A stretch of 64,000 nt of DNA. Source: Thermoanaerobaculia bacterium (lineage in GTDB: Bacteria > Acidobacteriota > Thermoanaerobaculia > Thermoanaerobaculales > Sulfomarinibacteraceae). The stretch's first letter is position 1; each line of letters opens with the position of its first letter. The notes under the pieces are model-generated. The model was not told the origin of the DNA and made no database searches. It saw nothing but the letters and a program-made list of their open reading frames with translations. The stretch lies in contig JAMOWA010000059.1 in assembly GCA_027061805.1 (NCBI GenBank), forward strand, positions 186,001-250,000. Reading direction: 5' to 3'. The translations under genes were made by a program, and so were the position numbers. Shown here one piece after another: positions 21,341-31,292 of the stretch.

Positions 21341-23296
21341 ATGGCCCTCAAGCTGATGCGTGACAATCTCAAGCACCTCAAGTGGGTGCTGTGGTTCGTG
21401 GTGATCGTGTTCGTGCTGCTGGTCTTCGTGGACTGGGGCTCGGGCCGTGGTCAGCAGGGGCCTTCCAACGTGGCGGTCCAGGTGGGTGATCACGTGGTCA
21501 CGGAACAGCAGTTCCTGCGGGAGGTCCGCGAGAACGAGCAGCGGCTCCGCAACCTGTACGGGGACCAGTGGGAGCAGTTCCGGAGCATGGTGAACATCGC
21601 GGAGCAGACCGCCCAGCAGATCATCCAGCGCGAGCTCCTCATGGAGGAGGCGCGGAAGGCCGGGCTGGTGGTCTCGGAGCGGGAGCTCCAGGACCAGATC
21701 CTCTCCTACCAGGCGTTCCGGCGGAAGGACGGGAGCTTCGTGGGCCAGGACATCTACGCCAGGATCCTGCGGGCCAACCAGACGACCCCCGAGCAGTTCG
21801 AGGCCCGCCTGAGGGAGGACCTCCTGATCCAGAAGCTCCAGAACACCGTCCGCCAGGCGGTGCTCCTCAGCGACGAGGAGGTGGAGCAGGAGATCCGGAA
21901 GCGGCGGGAGACCGCCGACCTGGACGTGATCGTCATACCGGTCCGGCAGTTCCTCGGAGAGGTCACGGCCGGGGATGCCGAGGTCCAGGCCTACTACGAG
22001 GCGCACCGCGACGAGTTCACGCGGCCGGAGCAGCGGGTGATCCGCTACCTGGTGGTGGAGACCAACACCCTGCGGCGCCTCCTTCCCGTGAACGATGCCG
22101 AGATCAAGAGCTACTACGAGGACCACATCGACGAGTTCAAGGAGAGCGAGCAGGCCCACGCCCGTCACATCCTGATCCGCGTGGTCCCGGGAGCGGGTCC
22201 CGACGCCGACGCCGAGGCGAAGGTCAGGGCCGAGCAGGTGGCGAAACTCGCCCGTTCGGGCGTGGACTTCGCCACGCTGGCCGAGAAGCATTCCGAGGAC
22301 CCGGGCTCGAGGTCCAGGGGCGGCGACCTGGGCTGGTTCGGCCGCGGCAGCATGGTGAAGGAATTCGAGGACGCGGTCTTCGGTGCCAAGCCGGGCGATA
22401 TCGTGGGTCCGGTGAAGTCCCAGTTCGGGTACCACATCATCAGGGTGGAGGGTTTCCGCCCCGCCCGGGTCAAGCCCCTGGACGAGGTGAAGGACGAGGT
22501 GAGGTTCCGGCTCCTGGAGAGCCGCGCGGCGGCCGAGGCGGAGAGGCGCGCTGCGGAGCTGGCCCGCGCCATCGAGCGCGAGAGGCCCGACACCGATGAG
22601 GCGTGGCAGAAGATCGCCGACGAGGACGAGGCCGTGGCCTCCTTCGTGTCGCCGCCCTTCGGCGCCGACGAGGTGATTCCGGGCATCGGACAGAACCCGG
22701 AGCTCAGGAGTGCGGTGTTCGAGGCCAGGGTCGGTGACATCGGCGGTCCGGTGCCCATCTCCCGGGGCTGGATGGTGTGGCAGCTCAAGGAGATCAGGCC
22801 TGCCGGCGTGCCCCCCCTGGACGAGATCCGGGACAGGGTCGCCGCGAAGGTGATGGGTGAGAAGGCGCTGGCCGCGGCGAAGGCGAAGGGCGAGGAGCTG
22901 GCGCGCCGGTGGCGCGAGGGAGCCGAGGCAGCGGAGCTCGCCAGGGAGGTCGGCGGTACCGTGAGCCCTGTCCGGGCCCACCGGCGGGGGCAGCCGATCC
23001 CCGGCGTGGGACCATCGGCCGCACTGGACCAGCTGGTCTTCGAGGCGGCCAACGGCGACGTGGTGGGCCCCGTGGCGCTCGACGAGAACACCGTGGCCGT
23101 GGCGAAGGTCATCGCGCTGACCACGCTGTCCCCCGAGGAGGTCCGGAGCGCCCTGGCCTCCACGCGGGCGAGCCTGGAGACCGAGCGCGCCAACGAGATC
23201 CTTGGAGCTCTCCTGGAGAGGCGCCGGAAGGAGACCGTCATCACGGTGGACCAGCGGCTCATCGAACGCTTCACCCCCAACGGGAAGGCCGGCTGA
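21341..23296 (+). CDS. ppiD: PpiD/SurA-like periplasmic peptidyl-prolyl isomerase
   Basis: A 651-aa envelope chaperone anchored by one N-terminal membrane helix (about residues 14-32). An N-terminal SurA_N-like chaperone region is followed by a parvulin domain (ARHILIRVVPG through LGWFGRGSMVKEFEDAVF and FGYHIIRVEG), and a second, degenerate parvulin-like region toward the C-terminus. GGAGG lies six bases before ATG 21341. It begins the run ppiD-ruvA-ruvB; the single-helix anchor distinguishes it from soluble SurA. Confidence 0.9.
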   Translation: MALKLMRDNLKHLKWVLWFVVIVFVLLVFVDWGSGRGQQGPSNVAVQVGDHVVTEQQFLREVRENEQRLRNLYGDQWEQFRSMVNIAEQTAQQIIQRELLMEEARKAGLVVSERELQDQILSYQAFRRKDGSFVGQDIYARILRANQTTPEQFEARLREDLLIQKLQNTVRQAVLLSDEEVEQEIRKRRETADLDVIVIPVRQFLGEVTAGDAEVQAYYEAHRDEFTRPEQRVIRYLVVETNTLRRLLPVNDAEIKSYYEDHIDEFKESEQAHARHILIRVVPGAGPDADAEAKVRAEQVAKLARSGVDFATLAEKHSEDPGSRSRGGDLGWFGRGSMVKEFEDAVFGAKPGDIVGPVKSQFGYHIIRVEGFRPARVKPLDEVKDEVRFRLLESRAAAEAERRAAELARAIERERPDTDEAWQKIADEDEAVASFVSPPFGADEVIPGIGQNPELRSAVFEARVGDIGGPVPISRGWMVWQLKEIRPAGVPPLDEIRDRVAAKVMGEKALAAAKAKGEELARRWREGAEAAELAREVGGTVSPVRAHRRGQPIPGVGPSAALDQLVFEAANGDVVGPVALDENTVAVAKVIALTTLSPEEVRSALASTRASLETERANEILGALLERRRKETVITVDQRLIERFTPNGKAG

Positions 23297-23300
23297 CACC

Positions 23301-23876
23301 ATGATCGGCCGCCTCGAGGGACGCCTGCACCAGCTCCGGCCGGGGGAGGTGATCCTCGAGACCGGCGGTGTGGGCTGGCTCGTGCAGATCGGCCTGAGGA
23401 CCTTCCAGGAGCTCGCGGGGAAGGAGCGGGCCGCCCTGTGGATCCACACCGTCGTCCGGTCCGATGCCATCACCCTGTTCGGCTTCCCGACCCCGGAGGA
23501 GCTGGAGCTCTTCCAGAGGCTCATCGCCGTGGCGGGAGTGGGACCGCGGACGGCGCTTGCAGTGCTCTCGGGCATGGCCCCGGAGCAGTTCCTCGCGACC
23601 GTCTCCAGCGGTGATGCCGCGCTGCTGCGCAAGGTGCCCGGCGTGGGCAAGAAGACCGCCGACCGGATCATCCTGGAGCTCCAGGGCCTGCTGCCTGCGG
23701 TGGAGGAGGGTGAGGCGACGGGCGTCGCCGAGGATGCGGTCTCCGCGCTGGTGAACCTGGGCTACTCCGCGCGGGAGGCGGAGAAGGCCGTGAAGGTCGC
23801 GGTGTCCGAGAGCCCGGACGGGGACCTCGCCCACCTGCTCCGTGAGGCCCTCCGGATCCTGAACCCGGCACCATGA
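23301..23876 (+). CDS. ruvA: Holliday junction branch migration protein RuvA
   Basis: A 191-aa junction-binding subunit. Domain I is an OB fold (MIGRLEGRL start), domain II contains two helix-hairpin-helix motifs ([16 protein letters not shown] and [17 protein letters not shown]), and domain III is the C-terminal RuvB-contacting three-helix bundle. It follows ppiD by four bases and overlaps ruvB by ATGA. Confidence 0.96.
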   Translation: MIGRLEGRLHQLRPGEVILETGGVGWLVQIGLRTFQELAGKERAALWIHTVVRSDAITLFGFPTPEELELFQRLIAVAGVGPRTALAVLSGMAPEQFLATVSSGDAALLRKVPGVGKKTADRIILELQGLLPAVEEGEATGVAEDAVSALVNLGYSAREAEKAVKVAVSESPDGDLAHLLREALRILNPAP

Positions 23877-24898
23877 GCGACGAGGTCCTGCAACCCGACG
23901 TCCAGCCCGGCGAGGATGCCCTCGAGGAGACCCTCCGGCCGCGGCGGCTCGGGGAGTTCGTGGGCCAGGAGCGCCTGCGGTCCAACCTGGAGGTGTTCAT
24001 CGGGGCGGCCAGGGATCGCGGGGAGCCGCTGGACCACGTGCTCTTCGCCGGTCCCCCGGGCCTGGGCAAGACCACCCTGGCCCAGATCATCGCCGCGGAG
24101 ATGGGGGCCGAGATCCACCACACCTCGGGGCCAGTGCTCGAGAGGGCGGGCGATCTGGCCGCCATGCTGACGAACCTCCAGGAGGGTGACGTCCTGTTCA
24201 TCGACGAGATCCACCGCCTGGGTGCCTCGGTGGAGGAGATCCTGTACCCCGCCATGGAGGACTTCGAGCTGGACCTGGTGATCGGCCAGGGCCCCGCGGC
24301 ACGCTCCGTTCGCCTGACCCTGCCCCCCTTCACCCTGGTGGCGGCCACCACGCGGATGGGGCTGCTGACAGCTCCCTTGAGGGACCGCTTCGGCATCGTC
24401 CATCGCCTGGGGTTCTACGGGGCCGGCGACCTCACCACCATCGTCCACCGGTCGGCGCGGATCCTCTCGATCCCCGTGGAGGACGACGCCGCCGAGGAGA
24501 TCGCCCGGCGATCCCGGGGCACGCCTCGGATCGCCAACCGGCTCCTGCGGCGCGTCCGGGACTTCGCCCACCACATGGGCAGCGAGAGGGTCACGCTGGA
24601 GGCTGCCCGATGGGGTCTGGAGCAGATGGAGGTGGACGGTGTGGGGCTGGACCAGGTGGACCGCCTCCTCCTGACCACCATCGCCGAGGTGTACGACGGC
24701 GGGCCGGTGGGCCTCAAGGCCCTGGCCGCCTCCCTGGGCGAGGACCAGGGCACCCTGGAGGACATCCACGAGCCGTACCTCCTCCAGATCGGCTTTCTCC
24801 GGAGGACCTCCCGCGGACGGATGCTGACCCCCAGGGCCGTCCGTCACCTGGGCCTGGAGCCGCTCGTGGGCGATTCCCTGTTCCCGGAGGAGGGGTGA
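23873..24898 (+). CDS. ruvB: Holliday junction ATP-dependent helicase RuvB
   Basis: A hexameric AAA+ motor (341 aa) that drives branch migration with RuvA. Walker A GPPGLGKT is at residues 60-67, Walker B is FIDEIHRL, sensor 1 ATTRMG and the arginine-finger region APLRDRFG. The winged-helix C-terminal domain ends the protein. RuvC is not encoded nearby. Confidence 0.97.
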   Translation: MSDEVLQPDVQPGEDALEETLRPRRLGEFVGQERLRSNLEVFIGAARDRGEPLDHVLFAGPPGLGKTTLAQIIAAEMGAEIHHTSGPVLERAGDLAAMLTNLQEGDVLFIDEIHRLGASVEEILYPAMEDFELDLVIGQGPAARSVRLTLPPFTLVAATTRMGLLTAPLRDRFGIVHRLGFYGAGDLTTIVHRSARILSIPVEDDAAEEIARRSRGTPRIANRLLRRVRDFAHHMGSERVTLEAARWGLEQMEVDGVGLDQVDRLLLTTIAEVYDGGPVGLKALAASLGEDQGTLEDIHEPYLLQIGFLRRTSRGRMLTPRAVRHLGLEPLVGDSLFPEEG

Positions 24899-25803
24899 GC
24901 CGGGAGATCCCCGTCATCTTCAACCCCGTGGCCGGACGGGGACGCCTCCTCGCGCGGCGTCCCCGGCTGGACCGCCGGGCGGCGGAGCTCGGCGTGACCC
25001 TGAGGTGGCTGGGCACCGAGCGCCCCGGCCACGCCACCCTCCTGGCCCGGGAGTGTGTGGAGCGGGACGGGCCGCTCGTGCTCGCGTACGGGGGGGACGG
25101 GACCTACAATGAGGCGGCGCAGGGTCTGCTGGGGTCCTCCACCTCCCTGGGGATGCTGCCCGGAGGCACCTCGTCGGTGCTGGCCCACGAGCTGGAGGTC
25201 CCGCGCCCCGCGGAGGAGGCCCTGGAGCCCCTGCTGGCCGGAGAGGACCGGCTCATGGCGGTCGGCCGTACCGACCATGACCAGCTCTTCCTCATGATGG
25301 TGTCCTCGGGGCCGGACGCCGTGGTCCTCGAGCGCCTGAGCCCCGGCCTGAAGCTCAGGGGGGGCAAGGCCGGGATCGCGGCGCAGGCGGTGGTCGAGCT
25401 CGCCCGGGGACGCCTCCCGCGGATCACGGTGGTCGACGGGGAGTGGAGGGAGACGGGCGGGTGGGTGATCGTGGGGAACATCCAGTGCTACGGCGGGCCG
25501 TTCCGGGCCACGCCCGGTGCGGACCCCTTCGGGGAGTTCCTCGAGGTGGTGATCCAGCGGTCGGTGGGCCGGGCGGCTGCCGTCCCCTTCTTCTTTGCGA
25601 TCCCACTGGGGCGTCACCTTCGCCGGAGGGACGTGGTCCGCCGCACGGTCCGGCGGGTCCGGTTGGAACCCGCACCCGGGCAGGAACGGGTCCCCTACCA
25701 GCTGGACGGCGACCCCGCCGGCCACCTTCCCGTGGAGGTGTGGGTCGCTCCGGAGCGCCTGCGGGTTCGCGTGCCGCGCCGCGCCCCCGGCGCCTCGCGC
25801 TGA
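24895..25803 (+). CDS. Diacylglycerol/sphingosine-type lipid kinase
   Basis: A 302-aa DAGK-catalytic-domain protein of the YegS/DgkB type. The nucleotide-binding motif GGDGT is at 66-70 and the following loop reads GMLPGGTSS (86-94), where many relatives have Asn instead of the second Ser. A beta-sandwich lipid-binding domain completes it. The GTG start overlaps ruvB (GTGA). It probably phosphorylates a membrane lipid or lipid-like alcohol; the substrate cannot be told. Confidence 0.8.
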   Translation: MSREIPVIFNPVAGRGRLLARRPRLDRRAAELGVTLRWLGTERPGHATLLARECVERDGPLVLAYGGDGTYNEAAQGLLGSSTSLGMLPGGTSSVLAHELEVPRPAEEALEPLLAGEDRLMAVGRTDHDQLFLMMVSSGPDAVVLERLSPGLKLRGGKAGIAAQAVVELARGRLPRITVVDGEWRETGGWVIVGNIQCYGGPFRATPGADPFGEFLEVVIQRSVGRAAAVPFFFAIPLGRHLRRRDVVRRTVRRVRLEPAPGQERVPYQLDGDPAGHLPVEVWVAPERLRVRVPRRAPGASR

Positions 25804-25848
25804 GTCAGGCCCCCTCGTCGTCGAGCAGGGTGACGCGGGTCTCCGGTC

Positions 25849-25899
25849 AGATGAGATGCTCCCACTGCAGAGCCAACACGGGCTTGCAGTGTCTCATTT
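25849..25899 (+). terminator. Stem-loop after the lipid-kinase gene, possible terminator
   Basis: An imperfect hairpin with ATGAGA and CACTGCA pairing to TGCAGTG and TCTCAT across an inner GCAGAGCC/GGGCTTGC stem, followed by a short TTTT. It lies between the lipid-kinase stop and pta. It could instead be a regulatory 5' structure of pta. Confidence 0.45.
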
Positions 25900-25933
25900 T
25901 GATCCGGGAGTGTGGGCCGTCCGGCCCCTGGGT

Positions 25934-25939
25934 TACAAT
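25934..25939 (+). promoter_or_regulatory. Possible -10 box upstream of pta
   Basis: TACAAT lies eight bases before an in-frame ATG (25948) and 20 bases before the preferred start (25960). No good -35 is present at 17 bases. Confidence 0.35.
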
Positions 25940-25959
25940 GGCGGCGCATGGAGGTTGAC

Positions 25960-26958
25960 ATGGGTTTCCTCGAGGAGCTGGAGTCGAGGGCTCGGGCGGT
26001 GGACGGTCATGTGGTGCTTCCCGAGGGCGAGGATCCCCGGGTCATCGAGGCGGCGTCGGAGCTTGTGCGACGTGGGGCCTGCAGGGTGACGTTGATCTGC
26101 CCCCGGCCCTCCCGCACGGCCGCCCACGATCCACTGCCCGGCCTGGGCGTGGAGATGGTGGATCCATCCGAGGATCCCCGCAGGGAACGGCTGGCCGCCC
26201 ACCTCCTGGAGCGGCGGCGGGCGAAGGGAATGACCCCGGAGGGCGCGGCCGAGGCGGTGCTGGATCCCCTCTACTTTGCGGCCTGCCTCGTGGCGGTGGG
26301 CGAGGCCTCGGGTTCCGTGGGTGGGGCCGTGCGGACCACGGCGGACTCGGTGAGGGCGGCGCTGCACTGTATCGGTGCACGGCCGGGCCTGGCGACGGTC
26401 TCCTCGTGCTTCGTGATGGTGCACCCCGATCCGGCCTGGGGACATGAAGGGGTGATGGTCTTCTCCGACTGCGCGGTGGTGCCGGACCCCGACCCCGTCC
26501 AGCTGGCGGACATCGCCGTGGCGGCTGCCGGGAGCTTCCGGTCCATCGTGGGCGTGGAGCCGCGGGTCGCCCTGCTGTCCTTCGCCACCAAGGGAAGCGC
26601 CGAGCATCCCATGGTCGACAAGGTCCGGGCTGCCGCCGTGGAGCTCGACCGGAGGAACCCGGGCTTTGCCTTCGATGGCGAGCTCCAGCTGGACGCTGCC
26701 CTCGTTCCCGCCATCGGAAAGCGGAAGGCCCCCGCCTCCCCCGTGGCGGGCCGGGCCAACGTCCTGGTGTTCCCCGACCTCGACGCCGGCAACATCTGCT
26801 ACAAGGCCACCGAACGCCTCGGTGGAGCCCGTGCCCTGGGGCCCCTGCTCCAGGGCCTGGACCGTCCGGCCAACGACCTCAGCCGGGGTTGCTCCGCGGC
26901 GGACATCGTCCAGACATCGTTCCTGACCCTGCTCCAGGCTGGAGGTGGCGACGCATGA
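25960..26958 (+). CDS. pta: Phosphate acetyltransferase
   Basis: Interconverts acetyl-CoA and acetyl phosphate (332 aa, the short single-domain PTA_PTB form). Family blocks are visible: [14 protein letters not shown] at the start, [18 protein letters not shown] in the middle, [11 protein letters not shown], and the C-terminal [22 protein letters not shown] 25960 was chosen because GGAGG precedes it by five bases; ATG 25948 is an in-frame alternative next to a -10-like TACAAT. No acetate kinase gene is adjacent. The stop overlaps purD. Confidence 0.92.
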   Translation: MGFLEELESRARAVDGHVVLPEGEDPRVIEAASELVRRGACRVTLICPRPSRTAAHDPLPGLGVEMVDPSEDPRRERLAAHLLERRRAKGMTPEGAAEAVLDPLYFAACLVAVGEASGSVGGAVRTTADSVRAALHCIGARPGLATVSSCFVMVHPDPAWGHEGVMVFSDCAVVPDPDPVQLADIAVAAAGSFRSIVGVEPRVALLSFATKGSAEHPMVDKVRAAAVELDRRNPGFAFDGELQLDAALVPAIGKRKAPASPVAGRANVLVFPDLDAGNICYKATERLGGARALGPLLQGLDRPANDLSRGCSAADIVQTSFLTLLQAGGGDA

Positions 26959-28238
26959 AGGTTCTCGTCATCGGTTCGGGCGCCCGGGAGCACGCCATGG
27001 TGCATGCCCTGCGCCGTTCGTCCAGCGTGGAGGAGATCTACGCGGCGCCGGGCAACCCCGGTATCGGGCAGGCGGCGGATCTCCTCCCCATCAGTGTGGA
27101 CGACCTGCCGGCGCTGGCGGAGGCGGCCTCGGATCTCCGGATCGACCTGACGGTGGTGGGACCGGAGCTTCCCCTCGCCCTCGGCATCGGTGACGACTTC
27201 GCGCGGTGCGGGCTCCGGCTCTTCGGCCCGAACCAGAGGGCTGCCGAGCTCGAGTCCAGCAAGGTCTTCGCCAAGGAGTTCTGTCAGCGGAACGGCATCC
27301 CGGCACCGGAGGCGGAGGTCGTGGGCTCCAGGGACGAGGCCGTTGTCGCCGCCCGGCGCCTCGGGCTCCCCGTGGTGCTCAAGGCGGATGGCCTGGCCGC
27401 CGGGAAGGGTGTTCTCGTGGTGAAGGACGAGGATGACCTGGAGCAGGCGCTCACGGTCTTCTTCGAGGAGCGGCGCTTCGGCGATGCGGGCGACCGTGTG
27501 CTGGTGGAGCGATTCCTGGTGGGCGAGGAGCTCTCGTTCATGGTGATCAGTGACGGCCACACCTTCGTGCCCCTGGCGACCTCGCACGACTACAAGCGTG
27601 CGCTGGACGGTGACCGGGGCCCCAACACGGGAGGCATGGGTTCCCACTCGCCCGCCGTGCTCCCCTCGGGGACGGGCAAGGAGGTGGTGGACCGGATCAT
27701 CCGCCCCGCCATTGCAGCCATGGAGGCCGAGGGACGGCCCTACTGTGGTGTTCTCTACGCGGGACTGATGCTGACCGAGGATGGTCCGCAGCTCCTCGAG
27801 TTCAACTGTCGCCTGGGAGACCCCGAGGCCCAGTCCATCCTCCTCCGCCTGGAGGACGACTTCGGGCTGGTCCTCCGGGATGCCGCCGACGGCCGGCTGG
27901 CCCGGAAGGCCTTCAACTGGAGGAGGGAGGCGGTGGCCTGTGTGGTGCTCGCCTCCCGCGGGTATCCCGGATCGATCCACCGCGGCGACGTGATCCACGG
28001 TGTGGAGGAGGCACTGGCGCTGCCCCGGGTGACCGTCTACCACGCCGGAACGGCCCTGGACAACGAGGGACGGCTGGTGACCGCCGGCGGGCGGGTGCTG
28101 TCGGTCTGCGGCCGGGGGGCCAATCTGGGGGAGGCCCTGACGGTGGCGTACGAGGGGGTGGAGAAGATCCACTTCGAGGGCATGCAGTACCGCACCGACA
28201 TCGGGGTGGACAGCCTGGCCCTGCTGGGAGGTGCCTGA
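26955..28238 (+). CDS. purD: Phosphoribosylamine--glycine ligase
   Basis: The second step of purine synthesis, making GAR from phosphoribosylamine, glycine and ATP. A 427-aa ATP-grasp enzyme: N-domain [17 protein letters not shown]-grasp core [14 protein letters not shown], and [20 protein letters not shown] substrate and metal blocks. It overlaps pta (ATGA) and purE (one base), forming a pta-purD-purE-ricT run. Confidence 0.97.
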   Translation: MKVLVIGSGAREHAMVHALRRSSSVEEIYAAPGNPGIGQAADLLPISVDDLPALAEAASDLRIDLTVVGPELPLALGIGDDFARCGLRLFGPNQRAAELESSKVFAKEFCQRNGIPAPEAEVVGSRDEAVVAARRLGLPVVLKADGLAAGKGVLVVKDEDDLEQALTVFFEERRFGDAGDRVLVERFLVGEELSFMVISDGHTFVPLATSHDYKRALDGDRGPNTGGMGSHSPAVLPSGTGKEVVDRIIRPAIAAMEAEGRPYCGVLYAGLMLTEDGPQLLEFNCRLGDPEAQSILLRLEDDFGLVLRDAADGRLARKAFNWRREAVACVVLASRGYPGSIHRGDVIHGVEEALALPRVTVYHAGTALDNEGRLVTAGGRVLSVCGRGANLGEALTVAYEGVEKIHFEGMQYRTDIGVDSLALLGGA

Positions 28239-28750
28239 TGGCCGGCCCCGACGTGGTGGTGCTCATGGGGTCGCCCTCGGACTGGCCGGCGATCCGACCG
28301 GCCACCGACGTGCTCCGGGACCTGGGAATCGCCTTCCGTGTCCACGTGACCTCGGCCCACCGGACGCCGGAGCGCACGGTGGAGCTCGTCCACCGTGCCG
28401 AGGCGGAGGGGTGCCGGGTCTTCCTGTGTGCCGCGGGCATGGCCGCGCACCTGGCCGGGGTGGTGGCGGCCCACACCCTGCGGCCGGTCCTGGGCGTGCC
28501 CCTGCCCGGTGGTGTGCTGGATGGGATGGATGCCCTGCTGTCCACGGTCCAGATGCCCCCCGGCATCCCCGTGGCCACCTTCGCGGTGGGGTCGGCAGGG
28601 GCGCGGAACGCCGCCTACTTCGCGGCGCAGGTGGTGGCGGCGGACAGGCCCGAGGTGACGGAGGCGCTCGCAGCCCACCGGCGAAGGGCGGCCGGGCGTG
28701 TGGAGGCCGGGGAGCGCCGGATCGCGGACGAGCTCGGGACGGACCGGTGA
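28238..28750 (+). CDS. purE: N5-carboxyaminoimidazole ribonucleotide mutase
   Basis: A purine enzyme that rearranges N5-CAIR to CAIR (170 aa). GSPSDW at residues 11-16, SAHRTPE at 39-45 and AAGMAAHLAG at 65-74 are the nucleotide-binding loops. The SAHRTPE form suggests the class I (PurK-coupled) type. purK is not adjacent. Confidence 0.95.
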   Translation: MAGPDVVVLMGSPSDWPAIRPATDVLRDLGIAFRVHVTSAHRTPERTVELVHRAEAEGCRVFLCAAGMAAHLAGVVAAHTLRPVLGVPLPGGVLDGMDALLSTVQMPPGIPVATFAVGSAGARNAAYFAAQVVAADRPEVTEALAAHRRRAAGRVEAGERRIADELGTDR

Positions 28751-29451
28751 CCTGCGCGCTCTGTGGCTGTACCGTGGTCTCCCTGCAGGAGGACTGGATC
28801 CGCGTGGTGGTGGATCCGGACCGGCTGCCCCTGGCCTGCCGGAGGGGCGACCTGGACGTCCGTCACGGTGACGCCGTGGTGACCGAGACATCAGACGGCC
28901 TGTTCGTGGGACGGGTCACCCTCTTCGCGCCCCCCGTCCTGAGGACCCCCCAGAGCCGCTCCGGCCGGATCCTCCGGCGGGCCACCGAGGAGGACCTGGC
29001 CAGGGAACGGGAGTGCAAGGCCATCGCGGAGCAGATGGAGACCTACCTCAGGCGGCGGATCCGGGACCTGGGCCTCGAGATGCGCCCGCTGAAGGTGCGG
29101 ATTCCCCTGGAGTCCTCCAAGGCCCTCGTGTCGTTCACCTCGGAGCACCGGGTCGACTTCCGCCGCCTGGTCCGGGAGCTGGCCAGGCGGTTTCACCGGC
29201 GCGTGGAGATGCGCCCGCTGGGGGTCCGGGACGGTGCCAGGGAGATCGGGGCCCTGGGCCCCTGCGGGCGCTCGCTGTGCTGCGTGACCTTCATGGGGCG
29301 CTTCCACTCGGTGACGGTCCGCATGGTGAAGCGGCAGAACCTGAGCCTGAACCCCACCAAGATCTCCGGCATGTGCGGGCGGCTCATGTGCTGCCTCGCG
29401 CACGAGGTGGAGCAGTATCCCAGGCCCGACAGGAACAAGAAGAAGGGATGA
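28747..29451 (+). CDS. ricT: PSP1-domain protein RicT (YaaT)
   Basis: A 234-aa PSP1 protein. In Bacillus, RicT (YaaT) with RicA and RicF binds [4Fe-4S] clusters and influences RNase Y-dependent mRNA maturation. The conserved cysteine-rich C-terminal half is present ([11 protein letters not shown] and [12 protein letters not shown]), and there are extra N-terminal cysteines at 3, 6 and 8. The basic NKKKG tail ends the protein. It overlaps purE (GTGA). The RNA-processing link to the next gene, hfq, is suggestive only. Confidence 0.88.
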   Translation: MTCALCGCTVVSLQEDWIRVVVDPDRLPLACRRGDLDVRHGDAVVTETSDGLFVGRVTLFAPPVLRTPQSRSGRILRRATEEDLARERECKAIAEQMETYLRRRIRDLGLEMRPLKVRIPLESSKALVSFTSEHRVDFRRLVRELARRFHRRVEMRPLGVRDGAREIGALGPCGRSLCCVTFMGRFHSVTVRMVKRQNLSLNPTKISGMCGRLMCCLAHEVEQYPRPDRNKKKG

Positions 29452-29633
29452 TCGGTTCCGGCCGGGGGTTTCCGGAACGACGGGTCCCGCCCGGCCCACG
29501 AATGGGGTATCATGGTTGCCACGATTCCTGTGGAGCTCGCAGACAGTGGCGCGGGAGTTGCATGACTGCGGGACGAAAACCCAGACCCGTGCCATGGTGG
29601 CCTTCGCCGGACCGGGACCTCAAGGAGATGACC

Positions 29634-29972
29634 ATGTCCGACCGCAAACTGATTCGGCCGTCACTCAATGAAATGATGGAGCGATTCCCTGCGCGGACGA
29701 CCGGCCGGCGGAAGCAGGTTCCAGCAGAGCAGACGAACGCAGAGAACTTCTATTACCTCAAGCAGATGCAGTCCAGAACTCCCATGGTGATCGTGTTGCT
29801 CGACGGCACCGAGCTCACCGGCTGGATCGAGTGGTACGACAAGAACTGCATCAAGCTCAACCGGACGGATGCACCCAATCTCCTGCTCTTCAAGCATTCC
29901 ATCAAGTTCATGTTCAAGGAGGAGGACCTGCACTCCCGGCGCCGCAGGAGGCCCTCGGGCACCCGGCGCTGA
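29634..29972 (+). CDS. hfq: Hfq-family RNA chaperone with long N-terminal extension
   Basis: Sm-fold protein for small-RNA pairing (112 aa). Sm1 spans about residues 52-79 and Sm2 about 83-93, with FKHSI in place of the classical YKHAI. Unlike E. coli Hfq there are about 48 residues before Sm1 and an Arg-rich C-terminal tail ([11 protein letters not shown]). ATG 29634 has AAGGAG six bases upstream. An in-frame ATG at 29562 with a weaker GGGAG would extend it by 24 residues. Confidence 0.85.
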   Translation: MSDRKLIRPSLNEMMERFPARTTGRRKQVPAEQTNAENFYYLKQMQSRTPMVIVLLDGTELTGWIEWYDKNCIKLNRTDAPNLLLFKHSIKFMFKEEDLHSRRRRRPSGTRR

Positions 29973-30017
29973 CACCCCTCGTGCCGAATTGACATGGCCG
30001 GGGTACGGCTCCCGGTC

Positions 30018-31292
30018 TCAGCGGTACCCGGGTTTTCGCCCGAAGACGTGCTCCTGGATCTCCTCCGGGGGCACCAGCCGCGGCTGGCCGAAGGTTCCCT
30101 GGGGGAGGTCACGCAGGAGATGATGCGCCCGGCGGGTGATGTAGGCGAAGTTCTCGCGGACCTGTGCGGTGCCCCGGCTCCGGTACATCCTGCGGAGGAC
30201 CTCCAGCTGCCCCGAGAGAGGATCGTCGCGCCCCAGGAGCGCGATCTCGTCCCTCGGAGCGCTCCGCGGAGGAGCCGTGAGGTCCCGGGGAGAGGGCAGG
30301 CCAAGCACATCCGCCTCGAGCCGGTCCAGCTCCATGAGCACAGGATCCCGGGTCCTGTCCCCCAGCCGGCTCCCTTCGCCGCTGGCCTCCAGGAGGATCG
30401 GGCGCCGCCGGCAGTTGGCGTCGTGCACCTTGGGGTCCTCCACGATCCACCCCAGGTTGGTCATGGTGAGACTGTCGGAGATGGTGTTCTTGAGGTGGGT
30501 GCCGAAGGGCCGGATCGCGTTCTCCCAGGACTCCTCCACGCCGTTGAACATGTTGAGGACGAAGTAGACCCCGAAGCTGTGGACCACGTCCTCGATGGCG
30601 GTCACCCACTCGGTGTCACCCAGCGAGGCGTGGAGGTCCTCCAGGAAGGCGTCCAGGTTGGGCAGTCCCTCCTGGTAGACATCCTCCACCTGGTCGAGCA
30701 GGTCGTTGACGAGACGGTGCTGGAGGTGTCCCTCGGTTCCCCGGAAGAGGGGAGAGGTCTCGGAGAAGACGATGCGGAGCTTGCGAAAGAGGAGGCTCCG
30801 GACGATGTCGCCGGCCGCCAGTGTCGCCGCCGGATGGCGCGGTGTGAAGACGAGGATGCCCGAGTTCGACAGGGGGAGGAAGTCGATGACCGTGGCGTCC
30901 AGCCCGGCCCGGAGGTCCAGGACGGTGAAGGTGGCGGGAAGCCGGTTGATGGCCTCCATCAGCCGTCGCCGGGCATCCGGCCCCATGGTGGCGATCTCCT
31001 CGATGGAATGCCGGGGAGCGGCCACCAGGGCGAAGTTTTCGAAGAGTCCTTCGGGGTCCAGGTGTGCGTCGAGGGTCGTGAGGCACTGATCGAGCGGCGT
31101 GTTCCTCCGGAAGAAGTGGTAGAGATCCCGCTGGATCGAGACATCCAGCGTGTTCCTGATGGAGGAGGTTCCCGTATCCAGGTCCACCAGGACGGTGGGG
31201 GCGATCCGGGAGAGGGCCAGGGCAAAGTTGATGGCGAAGGTTGTCTTCCCCACGCCCCCTTTCCCCGAGGCGACGGTGATGATGCGACGCAT
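30018..31292 (-). CDS. MinD/ParA-family ATPase with C-terminal extension
   Basis: A 424-aa P-loop ATPase. The deviant Walker A is GKGGVGKTT near residues 10-18, VLVDLDTGTSS and VLDLRAGLDATV follow, and it lacks the amphipathic MinD membrane tail. The C-terminal 170 residues are not a recognisable partition domain. Long MinD-like proteins of this kind occur in Acidobacteria and deltaproteobacteria, where some relatives affect flagella or cell polarity, but no flagellar gene is here. It is transcribed with udk (TGATG overlap) and converges on hfq. Confidence 0.75.
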   Translation of the reverse strand: MRRIITVASGKGGVGKTTFAINFALALSRIAPTVLVDLDTGTSSIRNTLDVSIQRDLYHFFRRNTPLDQCLTTLDAHLDPEGLFENFALVAAPRHSIEEIATMGPDARRRLMEAINRLPATFTVLDLRAGLDATVIDFLPLSNSGILVFTPRHPAATLAAGDIVRSLLFRKLRIVFSETSPLFRGTEGHLQHRLVNDLLDQVEDVYQEGLPNLDAFLEDLHASLGDTEWVTAIEDVVHSFGVYFVLNMFNGVEESWENAIRPFGTHLKNTISDSLTMTNLGWIVEDPKVHDANCRRRPILLEASGEGSRLGDRTRDPVLMELDRLEADVLGLPSPRDLTAPPRSAPRDEIALLGRDDPLSGQLEVLRRMYRSRGTAQVRENFAYITRRAHHLLRDLPQGTFGQPRLVPPEEIQEHVFGRKPGYR

